DNA of 64,000 bases. It comes from Rubrivivax sp. (GTDB lineage: Bacteria > Pseudomonadota > Gammaproteobacteria > Burkholderiales > Burkholderiaceae_C). The position numbers were made by a program, and so were the translations under genes. Location of the stretch: assembly GCA_019635315.1 (NCBI GenBank), contig JAHBZT010000003.1, positions 558,001 to 622,000 on the forward strand. Reading direction: 5' to 3'. Below are positions 36,177 through 45,784 of the stretch, in pieces (the stretch's first letter is position 1; each line of letters begins with the position of its first letter). The notes under the pieces are model-generated. The model saw only the letters and a program-made list of their open reading frames with translations. It did not search any database and was not told the DNA's origin.

Positions 36177-37751
36177 ATGACCGTCACCCCCGTCGTCATC
36201 CGCATGCACGCGGACGACAACGTCGCCATCGTCGCCGACGACGGCGGCCTGCCTGCAGGCACGGCGCTGCCCGGCGGACCGGTGCTGCGCGAGAAGCTGC
36301 CGCAGGCGCACAAGGTGGCGCTGTTCGACATTGCGGCCGGCGCGCCGGTCGTGCGCTATGGCGTCGTCATCGGCCATGCGCTGGACCACATCGCCGCCGG
36401 CCGCTGGGTCCACGAGCGGCTGCTGGCGATGCCGCCGGCGCGCACGCTGGACGACCTGCCGATGGCCACCATCGGCGCGCAGGCCGCGCCGCTGCCGCCG
36501 CTGGACGGTTACAGCTTCCAGGGCTACCGCAACGCCGACGGCAGCGTCGGCACGCGCAACCTGCTGGCGATCACGCAGACCGTGCAGTGTGTGGCCGGCG
36601 TGGTCGAGGTGGCGCTGGAGCGCATCCGCCGCGAGCTGCTGCCGAAGTATCCGAACGTGGACGGCGTCGTCGCGCTGGAGCATGGCTACGGTTGCGGTGT
36701 GGCCATCGACGCACCGGGCGCCGAGATCCCCATCCGCACGCTGCGCCACCTGAGCCGCAACCCGAATTTCGGCGGCGAGGTCATGGTCGTCAGCTTGGGC
36801 TGCGAGAAGCTGCAGCCCGAGCGGCTGCTGCCGCCGGGCAGCATTCCGATCGCGGGCGGGGCGGCCGGCGGCGAGGCCGACGCCCTCGACGTCGTGCGCC
36901 TGCAGGACGAGGCCCATGTCGGCTTCGGCGCGATGGTCGACGCCATCCTGCGCCAGGCCGAGACGCATCTGCAGCGCCTGGACGCGCGCCGCCGCGAGAC
37001 CGTGCCGGCGAGCGAGCTGGTGGTCGGCGTGCAGTGCGGCGGCAGCGACGCCTTCAGCGGCGTGACCGCCAACCCCGCGGTCGGCTTCTGCACCGACCTG
37101 CTGGTGCGCGCTGGCGCCCGCGTGCTGTTCAGCGAGACCACCGAGGTGCGCGACGGCATTGCCCAGCTGACGGCGCGCGCCGCCACGCCGGAAGTCGCGC
37201 AGGCGCTGCGGCGCGAGATGGCCTGGTACGACGACTACCTCAGGCGCGGCGGCGTCGACCGCAGCGCCAACACGACGCCGGGCAACAAGGCCGGCGGGCT
37301 GTCCAACATCGTCGAGAAGGCGATGGGCTCGATCGTCAAGAGCGGCAGCGCGCCCATCAGCCATGTCCTGGCCCCCGGCGAGCGGCTCGACCCCCGCGGC
37401 CCGCGCGGCCTGGTCTATGCCGCCACGCCGGCCAGCGACTTCATCTGCGGCACGCTGCAGACGGCCGCCGGCATGAACCTGCATGTCTTCACCACCGGCC
37501 GCGGCACGCCCTACGGGCTGGCGGCGGTGCCGGTCGTCAAGGTCGCCACGCGCAGCGCCTTGGCGCGGCGCTGGCACGACCTGATGGACCTGGACGCCGG
37601 CCCCATCGCCGAGGGCCGGGCCACGGTCGAGGACGTCGGCTGGCAGCTGTTCCGCCTGCTGCTGGACACCGCCAGCGGCCGCCGCACCTGGGCCGAGCAC
37701 TGGCGGCTGCACAACGCGCTGACCCTGTTCAACCCCGCGCCCGTCACCTGA
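36177..37751 (+). CDS. garD: Galactarate dehydratase (UxaA/GarD family)
   Basis: A 524-residue protein with an N-terminal SAF domain (about residues 1-90; [32 protein letters not shown]) and the large UxaA domain. The latter shows [40 protein letters not shown] and [20 protein letters not shown]; its cysteines probably bind the catalytic iron. It turns galactarate into 5-keto-4-deoxyglucarate, the product shared with GudD. The altronate dehydratase paralogue UxaA is a possible alternative; the gudD/garL/garR neighbours favour GarD. Confidence 0.88.
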   Translation: MTVTPVVIRMHADDNVAIVADDGGLPAGTALPGGPVLREKLPQAHKVALFDIAAGAPVVRYGVVIGHALDHIAAGRWVHERLLAMPPARTLDDLPMATIGAQAAPLPPLDGYSFQGYRNADGSVGTRNLLAITQTVQCVAGVVEVALERIRRELLPKYPNVDGVVALEHGYGCGVAIDAPGAEIPIRTLRHLSRNPNFGGEVMVVSLGCEKLQPERLLPPGSIPIAGGAAGGEADALDVVRLQDEAHVGFGAMVDAILRQAETHLQRLDARRRETVPASELVVGVQCGGSDAFSGVTANPAVGFCTDLLVRAGARVLFSETTEVRDGIAQLTARAATPEVAQALRREMAWYDDYLRRGGVDRSANTTPGNKAGGLSNIVEKAMGSIVKSGSAPISHVLAPGERLDPRGPRGLVYAATPASDFICGTLQTAAGMNLHVFTTGRGTPYGLAAVPVVKVATRSALARRWHDLMDLDAGPIAEGRATVEDVGWQLFRLLLDTASGRRTWAEHWRLHNALTLFNPAPVT

Positions 37752-37776
37752 CGGCCGCGGCCACCGAGAGACCCCG

Positions 37777-38538
37777 ATGAGAGACAACCGCCTGCGCCAG
37801 CTCTGGCGCGACGACCGCGCCGCCGTCAACGGCTGGCTGGCCATCCCCAGCAGCTTCGCCGCGGAGACCATGGCCCACCAGGGCTGGGACACGCTGACCA
37901 TCGACCTGCAGCATGGCGTCGTCGACTACCAGGCCATGGTCGGCATGCTGCAGGCCATCTCGACCACGCCCACGGTGCCGCTGGTGCGCGTGCCCTGGCT
38001 GGAACCCGGCATCCTGATGAAGACGCTGGACGCCGGCGCCTACGGCGTGATCTGCCCGATGGTCAACACGCGCGACGACTGCGCCAAGCTGGTGGCCTGG
38101 ACCACCTACGCGCCCAAGGGCACGCGCAGCTTCGGCCCGGTGCGCGCGCTGCTGTACGGCGGCGCCGACTACCCGCAGCAGGCCGATGCGACCCTCGTGC
38201 GCTTCGCGATGATCGAGACCGCGCAGGCGCTGGACAACGTCGACGCCATCCTGTCGGTCGAGGGCCTGGACGCGGTCTACATCGGCCCGTCGGACCTGTC
38301 ACTGGCGCTGGGCTGCAAGCCGGCCTTCGACGAGGTCGAGCCCAAGGTCGCCGAGGCCATCGACCACATCCTGGCGCGCGCGCAGGCGCATGGCGTGCAG
38401 GCCGGCATCCACAACGGCGCGCCCGACGCGGCGCTGGCGCGCATCGCCCGGGGCTTCCGCTTCGTCACCGTGGGATCGGACGCGCGGCTGCTGGCAGCCG
38501 GCTCGCAGCAGATCCTCGGCCGCATGCGCGGCGCCTGA
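37777..38538 (+). CDS. garL: HpcH/HpaI aldolase, probable 2-dehydro-3-deoxyglucarate aldolase
   Basis: A 253-residue class II, metal-dependent TIM-barrel aldolase: WLAIPSSFAAETMAHQGWDT, IDLQHGVVDYQ (catalytic His), VPWLEPGILMKTLDAGAYGV then ICPMV, FAMIETAQAL (metal Glu) and VYIGPSDLSLALG are all family signatures. It would split 5-keto-4-deoxyglucarate into pyruvate and tartronate semialdehyde. HpaI-type 4-hydroxy-2-oxoheptanedioate aldolases are close relatives; the operon context decides for GarL. Confidence 0.9.
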   Translation: MRDNRLRQLWRDDRAAVNGWLAIPSSFAAETMAHQGWDTLTIDLQHGVVDYQAMVGMLQAISTTPTVPLVRVPWLEPGILMKTLDAGAYGVICPMVNTRDDCAKLVAWTTYAPKGTRSFGPVRALLYGGADYPQQADATLVRFAMIETAQALDNVDAILSVEGLDAVYIGPSDLSLALGCKPAFDEVEPKVAEAIDHILARAQAHGVQAGIHNGAPDAALARIARGFRFVTVGSDARLLAAGSQQILGRMRGA

Positions 38539-38554
38539 CGCGGAGCACGCAGCG

Positions 38555-39439
38555 ATGCAACTCGGATTCATCGGCCTGGGCATCATGGGCGCGCCGATGT
38601 GCGGCCACCTGATCGCCGCCGGCCACACGCTGTTCGTGCACACGCGCAGCCGCGTGCCGCAGGCTCTCGCGGAGGCCGGCGCGGTGGCCTGCGCCGACGC
38701 GCGCGAGGTCGCCACGCGCGCCGACATCGTCTTCCTGATGCTGCCCGACACGCCCGACGTCGAGGCCGTGCTGTTCGGCGAGCGCGGCGTCGCGTCGGGT
38801 CTGGCGCCGGGCAAGACCGTGGTCGACATGAGCAGCATCTCGCCGCTGGCGACCAAGGACTTCGCCGCGCGCATCGCCGCGCTGGGCGGCGACTATGTCG
38901 ACGCGCCGGTCTCCGGCGGCGAGGTCGGTGCCAAGGCCGCCAGCCTGACCATCATGGTCGGCGCCGGCGACGCCGCCTTCGCGCGCGTGCAGCCGCTGCT
39001 GCAGGCCATGGGCCGGAACATCACCCATGTCGGCGGCGTCGGCGACGGGCAGACGACCAAGGTCGCCAACCAGATCATCGTCGCGCTGAACATCGCCGCG
39101 GTGGCCGAGGCGCTGGTCTTCGCCAGCAAGGCCGGCGCCGACCCGGCCAAGGTGCGCCAGGCGCTGATGGGCGGCTTCGCGTCCAGCCGCATCCTCGAGG
39201 TGCATGGAGAACGCATGATCCGGCGCACCTTCGACCCTGGCTTTCGCATCGCGCTGCACCAGAAGGACCTGAACCTGGCGCTGCAGGGCGCGCGCACGCT
39301 GGGCGTGGCGCTGCCGGGCACGGCGCAGGTGGCGCAGCTGATGCAGGCCTGCGCGGCGCAGGGCGGCGCCGGCGAGGACCACTCGGCGCTCGTCAAGGCG
39401 CTGGAGCTGCTGGCGCAGCACGCGGTCGCGGCAGGCTGA
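38555..39439 (+). CDS. garR: Tartronate semialdehyde reductase (2-hydroxy-3-oxopropionate reductase)
   Basis: A 294-residue beta-hydroxyacid dehydrogenase: N-terminal dinucleotide motif MQLGFIGLGIMGAPMCGHLI, substrate motif VDAPVSGGEVGAKAASLTIM, and catalytic Lys in GDGQTTKVANQIIVALN. It reduces tartronate semialdehyde to D-glycerate with NAD(P)H, the last step encoded here; glycerate kinase is not in the window. The start is 16 nt after garL. The stop lies at the left arm of the inverted-repeat element at 39439. Confidence 0.93.
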   Translation: MQLGFIGLGIMGAPMCGHLIAAGHTLFVHTRSRVPQALAEAGAVACADAREVATRADIVFLMLPDTPDVEAVLFGERGVASGLAPGKTVVDMSSISPLATKDFAARIAALGGDYVDAPVSGGEVGAKAASLTIMVGAGDAAFARVQPLLQAMGRNITHVGGVGDGQTTKVANQIIVALNIAAVAEALVFASKAGADPAKVRQALMGGFASSRILEVHGERMIRRTFDPGFRIALHQKDLNLALQGARTLGVALPGTAQVAQLMQACAAQGGAGEDHSALVKALELLAQHAVAAG

Positions 39440-39543
39440 TACGGCTTCGCATTCAACGCGCCAACCGCGTTGCTTCGCCTCGCCGTGCGTCAGCACTGTC
39501 TTCGGCTTCGCGCCTTGTTATCGCATTGAATGCGAAGCCGTAT
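39439..39543. repeat. 105-bp element bounded by an 18-bp perfect inverted repeat
   Basis: ATACGGCTTCGCATTCAA (39439-39456) recurs as its exact reverse complement at 39526-39543; after one mismatch the pairing continues for three more bases (22 bp in all). The 60-70-nt interior has no ORF. It begins on the last base of the garR stop. It could be a miniature mobile or REP-like element, or a large terminator. No target-site duplication is evident. Confidence 0.8.
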
Positions 39544-39639
39544 GGGGCGGGCCGGCAGCGGCCGGCCCGGCGCCACGGCGCGGCGCCGCGCTATCCTGCG
39601 CGCGAAGTCCGGTCCGCCGGGACGCTCCCTGCCCGAGCC

Positions 39640-41232
39640 TTGCCCCTTACCGCTGTCGTCGCACGCGCCCTGTCGCGCCGGGCCCGGACCGGTGCCGGTG
39701 CGCTCGCGGCCGCGCTGGCGGTGGCGCTCGCCGGCTGCGGGCAGCTGCCGCCGCTCGGCGAGCGGGTCGAGTCGAGCGCCTACACCGACACCGCCGGCAC
39801 GCGCCTGGGCCGCGCGGTGGCCGCGCAGGCGGCCGCGCACCCGGGCCGCAGCGGCGTGCTGCCGCTGCCCGAGGGCCGCCAGGCCTTCGCGGTGCGCATG
39901 CGGCTGGCCGAGGCCGCCGAACGCAGCCTGGACCTGCAGTACTACATCTGGCGCACCGACCTCACCGGCACACTGCTGCTGGACGCGCTGCGCCGCGCCG
40001 CCGACCGCGGCGTGCGCGTGCGGCTGCTGCTGGACGACAACAACACCGCCGGCCTGGACCCCTGGCTGGCCGCGCTGGACAGCCACCCGCACATCGAGGT
40101 GCGCCTGTTCAACCCCTTCGTGCAGCGCGGCTGGCGCTGGCTGGGCTACCTGGGCGACTTCGCGCGGCTCAACCGGCGCATGCACAACAAGTCCTTCACC
40201 GCCGACAACCAGGTCACGGTGGTCGGCGGGCGCAACATCGGCGACGAATATTTCGGCGCCGGGCAGGACCTGTCGTTCATCGACCTCGACGCGCTGGCCG
40301 TCGGCGAGGTGGTGTCGCGCGTCTCGGCCGACTTCGACCGCTACTGGGCCAGCGCATCGGCCTACCCGGCCGCGGCGCTGCTGCCGGCGGCCGGTGCGCA
40401 GGCGCTGGCGCCGCTCGCCGAGCAGGCGATGCGCAGCGAACGCGTGGCCGCCGCGGCGCCCTTCCTGGAGGCGCTGCGCCGGCGCGACCAGGTGCAGCGC
40501 CTGCAGGACGGCGCGCTGCCGCTGGAATGGACGACCGTGCGCCTGGTCAGCGACGACCCGGCCAAGGCGCTGGACGGCGGAGCGCCGCAGGACCAGGGCT
40601 CCGTCGCGCAACGGCTCGCCGAAGCGATGGGCGAGGCGCGGCGCGAGCTGCTGCTGGTGTCGCCCTATTTCGTGCCCACCGATGCCGGCACCGCGGCGCT
40701 GGCCGGCCTGGCGCGGCGCGGCGTGTCGGTCGGCGTGCTCACCAACTCGCTGGCCGCGACCGACGTGCCGGCCGTGCACGCCGGCTATGCCAAGCACCGG
40801 CGCGAACTGCTCGCCGCCGGCGTGCGGCTGCTCGAACTGAAGCCGGAACCCGAGGACACCGGCCCGCGGGCCCCCGGCGACCGCGGCCTGCCCGGCAGTT
40901 CGGGCGCCAGCCTGCACGCCAAGACCTTCGCGATCGACCGCGAGCGCATCTTCATCGGCTCCTTCAACCTCGACCCGCGCTCCGCGTCGCTGAATACCGA
41001 GTCCGGCTTCGTGATCGACAGCCCGCGGCTGGCGTCGCTGCTGGCCGAGGTCTTCGACGCCGCGCCGGCACGCGCCTATGCGCTGCGCCTGGGCGCCGAC
41101 GGCGACCCCGAGTGGGTCGAGGCCGCGGCCGACGGCCCGCCGCGCGTCCACGCCAGCGAACCGCGCAGTGCGCTGTGGCGGCGTGCGCTGGTGCGGCTGC
41201 TGTCCTGGCTGCCGATCGAGTGGCTGCTGTGA
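39640..41232 (+). CDS. Phospholipase D/cardiolipin synthase-like protein with lipoprotein-type signal
   Basis: A 530-residue PLD-superfamily protein with two HKD motifs: RMHNKSFTADNQVTVVGGRN and SLHAKTFAIDRERIFIGSFN, each with H-x-K-x4-D. These residues act together as one active site for phosphatidyl transfer or phosphodiester hydrolysis; ClsC (YmdC) of E. coli is a similar two-HKD enzyme. The N-terminus ends in VALAGCGQLPPL, a lipobox-like site, which would place it at the envelope. There is no in-frame ATG nearby; TTG 39640 gives a sensible signal sequence but is uncertain. Confidence 0.85.
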   Translation: MPLTAVVARALSRRARTGAGALAAALAVALAGCGQLPPLGERVESSAYTDTAGTRLGRAVAAQAAAHPGRSGVLPLPEGRQAFAVRMRLAEAAERSLDLQYYIWRTDLTGTLLLDALRRAADRGVRVRLLLDDNNTAGLDPWLAALDSHPHIEVRLFNPFVQRGWRWLGYLGDFARLNRRMHNKSFTADNQVTVVGGRNIGDEYFGAGQDLSFIDLDALAVGEVVSRVSADFDRYWASASAYPAAALLPAAGAQALAPLAEQAMRSERVAAAAPFLEALRRRDQVQRLQDGALPLEWTTVRLVSDDPAKALDGGAPQDQGSVAQRLAEAMGEARRELLLVSPYFVPTDAGTAALAGLARRGVSVGVLTNSLAATDVPAVHAGYAKHRRELLAAGVRLLELKPEPEDTGPRAPGDRGLPGSSGASLHAKTFAIDRERIFIGSFNLDPRSASLNTESGFVIDSPRLASLLAEVFDAAPARAYALRLGADGDPEWVEAAADGPPRVHASEPRSALWRRALVRLLSWLPIEWLL

Positions 41233-41320
41233 GCGCAGCCGGCGGCGCCGGCTGCCGATACGCTTGGATACCCGCACAGGCTTCGCCCGGCGCGGCCGTT
41301 GCGCCTACGATGCGCGCCCG

Positions 41321-41863
41321 ATGAACCCGCCGCCCACCTCCTTCGCCCGCCGGCGCGAACTCGCCTGGCTGCTGTGCGCCGCGGCGGCCGGCATCGCCGG
41401 CTGCGCCTCGGTGGCCACCCCGTCCGCGCCGCCGCCGGGCAGCCCGCCCCCGGCGCCGGCCGATGCGCCGCCGGCCGCCGCCACGCCGCTGGCCATCGAG
41501 CGCCGCTGGCTGCAGCAGTGGTTCGACGGCACGCCGGTGCGCATCGAGCAGGACGCCGACGGCGCGCTGACGGTGGCCGTGCCGCGCGAGTTCTGCTTCG
41601 ACGCCGGCCGCAGCGCGGTCAAGCCGGCGCTGGCCGCGGTGCTGGACAAGGTCGCCGAGAGCCTGCGCCGCGTCGCGCAGGCCAAGCTGGTGCTGGTCGC
41701 CGCGCCGCCCGACGGCGACGCGGCGTCGCCGCTGGCGCTGCAGCGCGCCGCCGCGGTGCGCCGGCACCTGATGACGCGCGGCGTGCTGGCGTCGCGCATC
41801 GCGGCGCCGGCGGCGGCCGAAGGCGCGGCGGTGCGGCTGCGCGTGGACCTGCCGGGGGGCTGA
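41321..41863 (+). CDS. OmpA-like domain lipoprotein, small
   Basis: 180 residues. The N-terminal signal with double Arg and lipobox (LLCAAAAGIAGCASV) predicts a lipoprotein, with Cys at about residue 28. A Pro/Ala-rich linker follows, then a C-terminal half with FCFDAGRSAVKPALAAVLDKV and ALQRAAAVRRHLMTRGVLAS, the pattern of an OmpA peptidoglycan-associating domain. It is shorter than typical Pal-like proteins. It follows the PLD gene by 88 nt and is followed at once by a large hairpin. Confidence 0.7.
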   Translation: MNPPPTSFARRRELAWLLCAAAAGIAGCASVATPSAPPPGSPPPAPADAPPAAATPLAIERRWLQQWFDGTPVRIEQDADGALTVAVPREFCFDAGRSAVKPALAAVLDKVAESLRRVAQAKLVLVAAPPDGDAASPLALQRAAAVRRHLMTRGVLASRIAAPAAAEGAAVRLRVDLPGG

Positions 41864-41915
41864 GCGTGCGAGAGGCGCTCCCATGCGCCCGCGCATGGGA
41901 TGACCTCTCGCACGC
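41864..41915 (+). terminator. Nested hairpin directly after the OmpA-like lipoprotein gene
   Basis: An outer 12-bp stem GCGTGCGAGAGG/CCTCTCGCACGC (41864-41875/41904-41915) encloses an inner 8-bp stem CCCATGCG/CGCATGGG (41880-41887/41892-41899). The structure begins on the base after the stop codon. No U-run follows. It may terminate transcription or protect the 3' end. The rest of the 41864-42041 gap holds no gene. Confidence 0.6.
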
Positions 41916-42041
41916 CGAGCCGCGGCCGGGCTTTGAGGTTGTCCGACAAGAAACGTTACGCAGCGCGACCGGCGCGAAAGGACGCCGGCGCCTGCCGTCG
42001 CGACCATGGAGGCTCCTGTCACCCCCCACGAGGAGCCCCTC

Positions 42042-42518
42042 ATGAAGACCTGGATCAAGCGCACGCTGATCGTCGGCACCGTCGGTGCCGTGCTGCTCGG
42101 CGGCTTCGCCGCCTTCGCGCACCGCGCGCACCATGGCTGGCGCACGATGGACGCGGCCCAGCTGACCCAGGCCAAGACCCGCGTCGTCGAGCGCGTCGCG
42201 TCGCGCATGGACCTCGACGCGGCGCAGAAGGCGCGCCTGGCCGTGCTCGGCGACCGGCTGCTCGAGCAGCGCGCCGTGCTGCTGGCCGGCGGCGACCCGC
42301 GCGCCGCGGTGCAGGGCCTGGTGGCCGGCGCCAGCTTCGACCGCGCCGCCGCCGAGGCGCTGCTGATCGCGAAGACCGATGCGCTGCGCCAGGGCGCGCC
42401 GGCGGTAATCAATGCCTTCGGCGACTTCTACGACGGCCTGCGGCCGGAGCAGCAGCAGCAACTGCGCGAACGCCTGGCGCGCGGGCGCGAACACCAGCGC
42501 AGCGGCCGCGACGACTGA
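42042..42518 (+). CDS. Spy/CpxP-like periplasmic protein
   Basis: 158 residues with an N-terminal signal or anchor helix ([20 protein letters not shown]) and a helical, charged body. [20 protein letters not shown] and [20 protein letters not shown] resemble the two LTxxQ-like motifs of Spy/CpxP chaperones, and the C-terminus is His/Arg-rich. GAGGAG precedes ATG 42042. It sits 79 nt upstream of a CpxRA-like two-component pair, as CpxP does in enterobacteria, and may report envelope stress or metals to it. Confidence 0.75.
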   Translation: MKTWIKRTLIVGTVGAVLLGGFAAFAHRAHHGWRTMDAAQLTQAKTRVVERVASRMDLDAAQKARLAVLGDRLLEQRAVLLAGGDPRAAVQGLVAGASFDRAAAEALLIAKTDALRQGAPAVINAFGDFYDGLRPEQQQQLRERLARGREHQRSGRDD

Positions 42519-42597
42519 ACGTCGTTGCTACAGTCGGCGCACCCGCGACGCGCCGCCGGCGCGCGCCGGCGGCGCCCCTGCACACCCCGAGCGCACC

Positions 42598-43308
42598 ATG
42601 CCCACCGTGCTGTTGATCGACGACGACGAGCAGCTCGGGCCGCCGCTGGCGGCCTACCTGCAGCGCTTCGACTTCAGGCTCGAATGCGCGACCACGCCGT
42701 CGGCGGGGCTGGCGCGCCTGGCCGCAGGCGGAGGCGGCGCCGGGGGCGGCATCGACGCCGTGATCCTGGACGTGATGCTGCCGGAGATGGACGGCTTCGA
42801 GGTCTGCCGCCGCGTCCGCGCCACCAGCAGCGTGCCGGTGCTGATGCTGACCGCGCGCGGCGAGCTCAGCGACCGCGTCGTCGGGCTGGAGCTGGGCGCC
42901 GACGACTACCTGCCCAAGCCCTTCGAGCCGCGCGAGCTGGCGGCGCGGCTGCAGACCATCCTGCGCCGCGCGCGCGCTGCGCCGGGCGACGGCGTGCTGC
43001 GCTTCCCGGGGCTGGAGGTGGACCCGGTGCGGCGCGAGGCGCGCCACGTCGCGGAAGGCGGCGGCGCCGCGGTCGCGCTGCCGCTGACCGGCACCGAGTT
43101 CGAGCTGCTGCTGCTGCTGGCGCGCGAGCCGCAGAAGGTCTTCAGCCGCGACGAGATCCTCAACCGCCTGCGCGGCCAGGACGCCGAACTGTTCTCGCGC
43201 GCGGTGGACATCCTGGTCAGCCGGCTGCGCCGCAAGCTGGAGCCGCTGGACTGCATCCGCACGCTGCGCAACGCCGGCTATGCCTTCGCGCTGCCGCGGC
43301 TGCCGTGA
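42598..43308 (+). CDS. OmpR/CpxR-type response regulator
   Basis: 236 residues. The receiver domain has DDDE (8-11), the phosphoacceptor in [15 protein letters not shown], and Lys in [17 protein letters not shown]. The C-terminal winged helix reads [50 protein letters not shown]. It is 10 nt ahead of the sensor kinase gene. With the Spy-like gene upstream this is a Cpx-like envelope-stress system. Confidence 0.93.
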   Translation: MPTVLLIDDDEQLGPPLAAYLQRFDFRLECATTPSAGLARLAAGGGGAGGGIDAVILDVMLPEMDGFEVCRRVRATSSVPVLMLTARGELSDRVVGLELGADDYLPKPFEPRELAARLQTILRRARAAPGDGVLRFPGLEVDPVRREARHVAEGGGAAVALPLTGTEFELLLLLAREPQKVFSRDEILNRLRGQDAELFSRAVDILVSRLRRKLEPLDCIRTLRNAGYAFALPRLP

Positions 43309-43318
43309 GCGCCACGCG

Positions 43319-44611
43319 ATGAGCCGCGACGGCTGGCTGCAGCGCTGGCGGCGCTCGCTGCGCTGGCGGCTCGTCACGCTGTTCCTGCTGCTCGCCGCGG
43401 CCACCGCGGTGGTCTTCCTGGTCGGCATGCAGCGTGTGCTGCAGGGCGGCTGGCAGGCCTATGCGCAGCCGCTGCTGGCCGACTATGCCGACCGCCTGGC
43501 GGCGGAGATCGGCAGCCCGCCGGACCTGGCACGCGCGCAGGCCATCGTCGCGCGGCTGCCGGTCAGCGTGCGCATCGACGGCCCGCTGCTGCAGTGGGAT
43601 TCGCGGCCGCCGCGGCGCTGGAGCGACCACTTCGACCGTTTCGACCGCTACGACGAGGACGAGCACGACGGCGAGCGTTTCGGCCTCGTGCGCCGCACCG
43701 CCGACGGCCACGTGATCCGCTTCGGCCTCGCGCCGCCGCCGCCCGGCGCGCGCCCGCGCTGGGCCGGCTGGCTGACACTGGCGGCGTTGCTGGCGCTGAC
43801 CGCGCTGGCCTATGCCTACGTGCGGCGTATGTTCGCGCCGCTGGCCGACATCGCCGCCGGCGCCGAACGCTACGGCCGCGGCGAATTCGCGCCGGCCATC
43901 CCGGTGCGGCGCGACGACGAGCTCGGCCAGCTCGCCGGCCGCATCAACCGCATGGCCGAGGGCCTGCACGGCATGCTGGAGGCCAAGCGCGCGCTGCTGC
44001 TGGCGATCAGCCACGAGCTGCGCAGCCCGCTGACGCGCGCCCGCGTCAACGCCGAGCTGCTGCCCGAGGGCCCGCAGCAGGCGGCGCTGGTGCGCGACCT
44101 GGCGCTGATGCGCGACCTGGTGGCCGACCTGCTGGAGAGCGAGCGCCTGCAGGCCGGCCACGCCGCGCTGCACGCCGAGCCGACCGACCTGGCGGCGCTG
44201 GTGCGCGAGCTCGCCGCCACCCACTTTGCCGGCCAGTCGCTGACGCTGGACCTGGCACCGGACCTCGCGCCGAAGGCGGTGGACCCGGCGCGCCTGCGCC
44301 TGCTGCTGCGCAACCTGGTCGACAACGCGCTACGCCACGGCGCCGGCGCCGCCGAGCCGCCGCGCATCACACTGTGTGCCGACGGCCCGGGCCAGGTGCG
44401 CCTGAGCGTGCGCGACCACGGCCCCGGCATCGCACCCGAACACCTGGCGCAGCTGGGCGAGGCCTTCTGGCGCCCGGACAGCGCACGCACGCGCGCCGCC
44501 GGCGGTGTCGGCCTGGGCCTGCACCTGTGCCGGCTGGTCGCGCAGGCGCATGGCGGCACGCTGGAGCTGCACAACGCGTCGCCGGGCCTGGAGGCCGTCG
44601 TGCGGCTGTGA
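43319..44611 (+). CDS. Sensor histidine kinase, CpxA/EnvZ-like
   Basis: 430 residues. TM1 is at about 19-37 and TM2 near 147-165, flanking a periplasmic domain with an acidic/aromatic stretch ([19 protein letters not shown]) that could bind cations. A HAMP segment follows, then the H box [17 protein letters not shown] with the phosphoacceptor His, N box [10 protein letters not shown], and G boxes DHGPGIAPE and [12 protein letters not shown] 43319 is supported by conserved topology. It pairs with the regulator just upstream. Confidence 0.92.
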   Translation: MSRDGWLQRWRRSLRWRLVTLFLLLAAATAVVFLVGMQRVLQGGWQAYAQPLLADYADRLAAEIGSPPDLARAQAIVARLPVSVRIDGPLLQWDSRPPRRWSDHFDRFDRYDEDEHDGERFGLVRRTADGHVIRFGLAPPPPGARPRWAGWLTLAALLALTALAYAYVRRMFAPLADIAAGAERYGRGEFAPAIPVRRDDELGQLAGRINRMAEGLHGMLEAKRALLLAISHELRSPLTRARVNAELLPEGPQQAALVRDLALMRDLVADLLESERLQAGHAALHAEPTDLAALVRELAATHFAGQSLTLDLAPDLAPKAVDPARLRLLLRNLVDNALRHGAGAAEPPRITLCADGPGQVRLSVRDHGPGIAPEHLAQLGEAFWRPDSARTRAAGGVGLGLHLCRLVAQAHGGTLELHNASPGLEAVVRL

Positions 44612-44676
44612 AGCCGCTGCCCCGGGCGCCGGCGCGATGCGGCAAGATCGCCGCTTCGTCATCACGGGGAGAGCCG

Positions 44677-44982
44677 ATGTCCGGCGGCGACTGGAAGGAG
44701 ATGTTCAACGCGGCCTGCGAGGGCGACCTGGCGCTGGTGCAGTACCACGTCAAGGCCGGCGTCGACGTGAACTATGCGCACCCGGAATTCCTGTCCACGC
44801 CGCTGGTGGCCAGCATCATCGCCGGCCAGCGCGAGGTGGCGCTTTACCTGCTGGAGCAGGGCGCCAACCCGCGGCTGGGCTCGGAATTCGACGGCCTGAC
44901 GCCGATGCAGGCCGCGCTGAAGCATGGGCAGACCGAGGTCGCCGCGCGGCTGGCCGCGATGGGCGTTCCGCGCGCGCCTTGA
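44677..44982 (+). CDS. Small ankyrin-repeat protein
   Basis: 101 residues forming about three ankyrin repeats (MFNAACEGDLALVQYHVKAG then VDVNYAHPEFLSTPLVASII, AGQREVALYLLEQGANPRL, GLTPMQAALKHGQTEVAARL). It has no signal peptide and is likely a cytosolic protein-binding module. GGGGAGAG precedes ATG 44677. Partner unknown. Confidence 0.85.
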   Translation: MSGGDWKEMFNAACEGDLALVQYHVKAGVDVNYAHPEFLSTPLVASIIAGQREVALYLLEQGANPRLGSEFDGLTPMQAALKHGQTEVAARLAAMGVPRAP

Positions 44983-45040
44983 CGCGCCGGCCAAGCCCCC
45001 GCGCCGGCAAGCCCACCGCATGCGCGGCGACACTCGGCCC

Positions 45041-45784
45041 ATGGCGACGAAACCGACACCCATGATCGCGCTGCACGGCGTGGCCATGCACTACACGCTG
45101 GGCGCCGCGAGCATCGACGTGCTGCGCGACGTGGACCTCGAGATCCCGGCCGGCCAGCGCGTGGCGGTGGCCGGCCCGTCCGGCTCCGGCAAGAGCTCGC
45201 TGCTGCTGTTGCTGGCCGGGCTGGAGCGCCCCGTCGCCGGCCGCGTGGTGGTCGACGGCACCGACCTCGCGACGCTGGATCGCGACGCACTGGCCGACCT
45301 GCGGCGCGACCGCATCGGCATCGTCTTCCAGTCCTTCCACCTGCTGCCCAGCCTGAGCGCGCTGGACAACGTGGCGCTGCCGCTGCAGATTGCCGGCGCG
45401 CGCGACGCGCTGCCGCGTGCGCGCGCGCTGCTGCAGCGGGTCGGCCTGGGTCAGCGGCTGGACCACTACCCGAGCCAGCTCTCCGGCGGCGAGCAGCAGC
45501 GCGTGGCGATTGCGCGCGCGCTGGTGCACCGCCCGCGCGTGCTGCTGGCCGACGAGCCGACCGGCAACCTGGACGACCACACCGGCGCGCTGGTGCGCGA
45601 CCTGCTGTTCGAGCTGCACGCCGACAGCGGCTCGACGATGGTGCTGGTCACGCACGACCTGGACTTCGCGGCGCGCTGCGACCGCGTGCTGCACCTGCAC
45701 GACGGACGCCTGCACGAGCGGGTGCCGGCGGCGCCCGCGCCGGCCATGCCCGCTTCCGGCCCGGCCCATGCGCTTCCTGCTTGA
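45041..45784 (+). CDS. ABC transporter ATP-binding protein, YbbA/LolD-like
   Basis: 247 residues with all ABC motifs: Walker A GPSGSGKSS, Q loop VFQSFHLLP, signature LSGGEQQRVAIARAL, Walker B VLLADEPTGNLD and H loop LVTHD. This is the MacB/LolD/YbbA subgroup that pairs with FtsX-type permeases. ATG 45041 is chosen; 45020 and 45062 are in-frame alternatives. The gene overlaps the permease by 17 nt, so the two are one transporter. Confidence 0.92.
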   Translation: MATKPTPMIALHGVAMHYTLGAASIDVLRDVDLEIPAGQRVAVAGPSGSGKSSLLLLLAGLERPVAGRVVVDGTDLATLDRDALADLRRDRIGIVFQSFHLLPSLSALDNVALPLQIAGARDALPRARALLQRVGLGQRLDHYPSQLSGGEQQRVAIARALVHRPRVLLADEPTGNLDDHTGALVRDLLFELHADSGSTMVLVTHDLDFAARCDRVLHLHDGRLHERVPAAPAPAMPASGPAHALPA

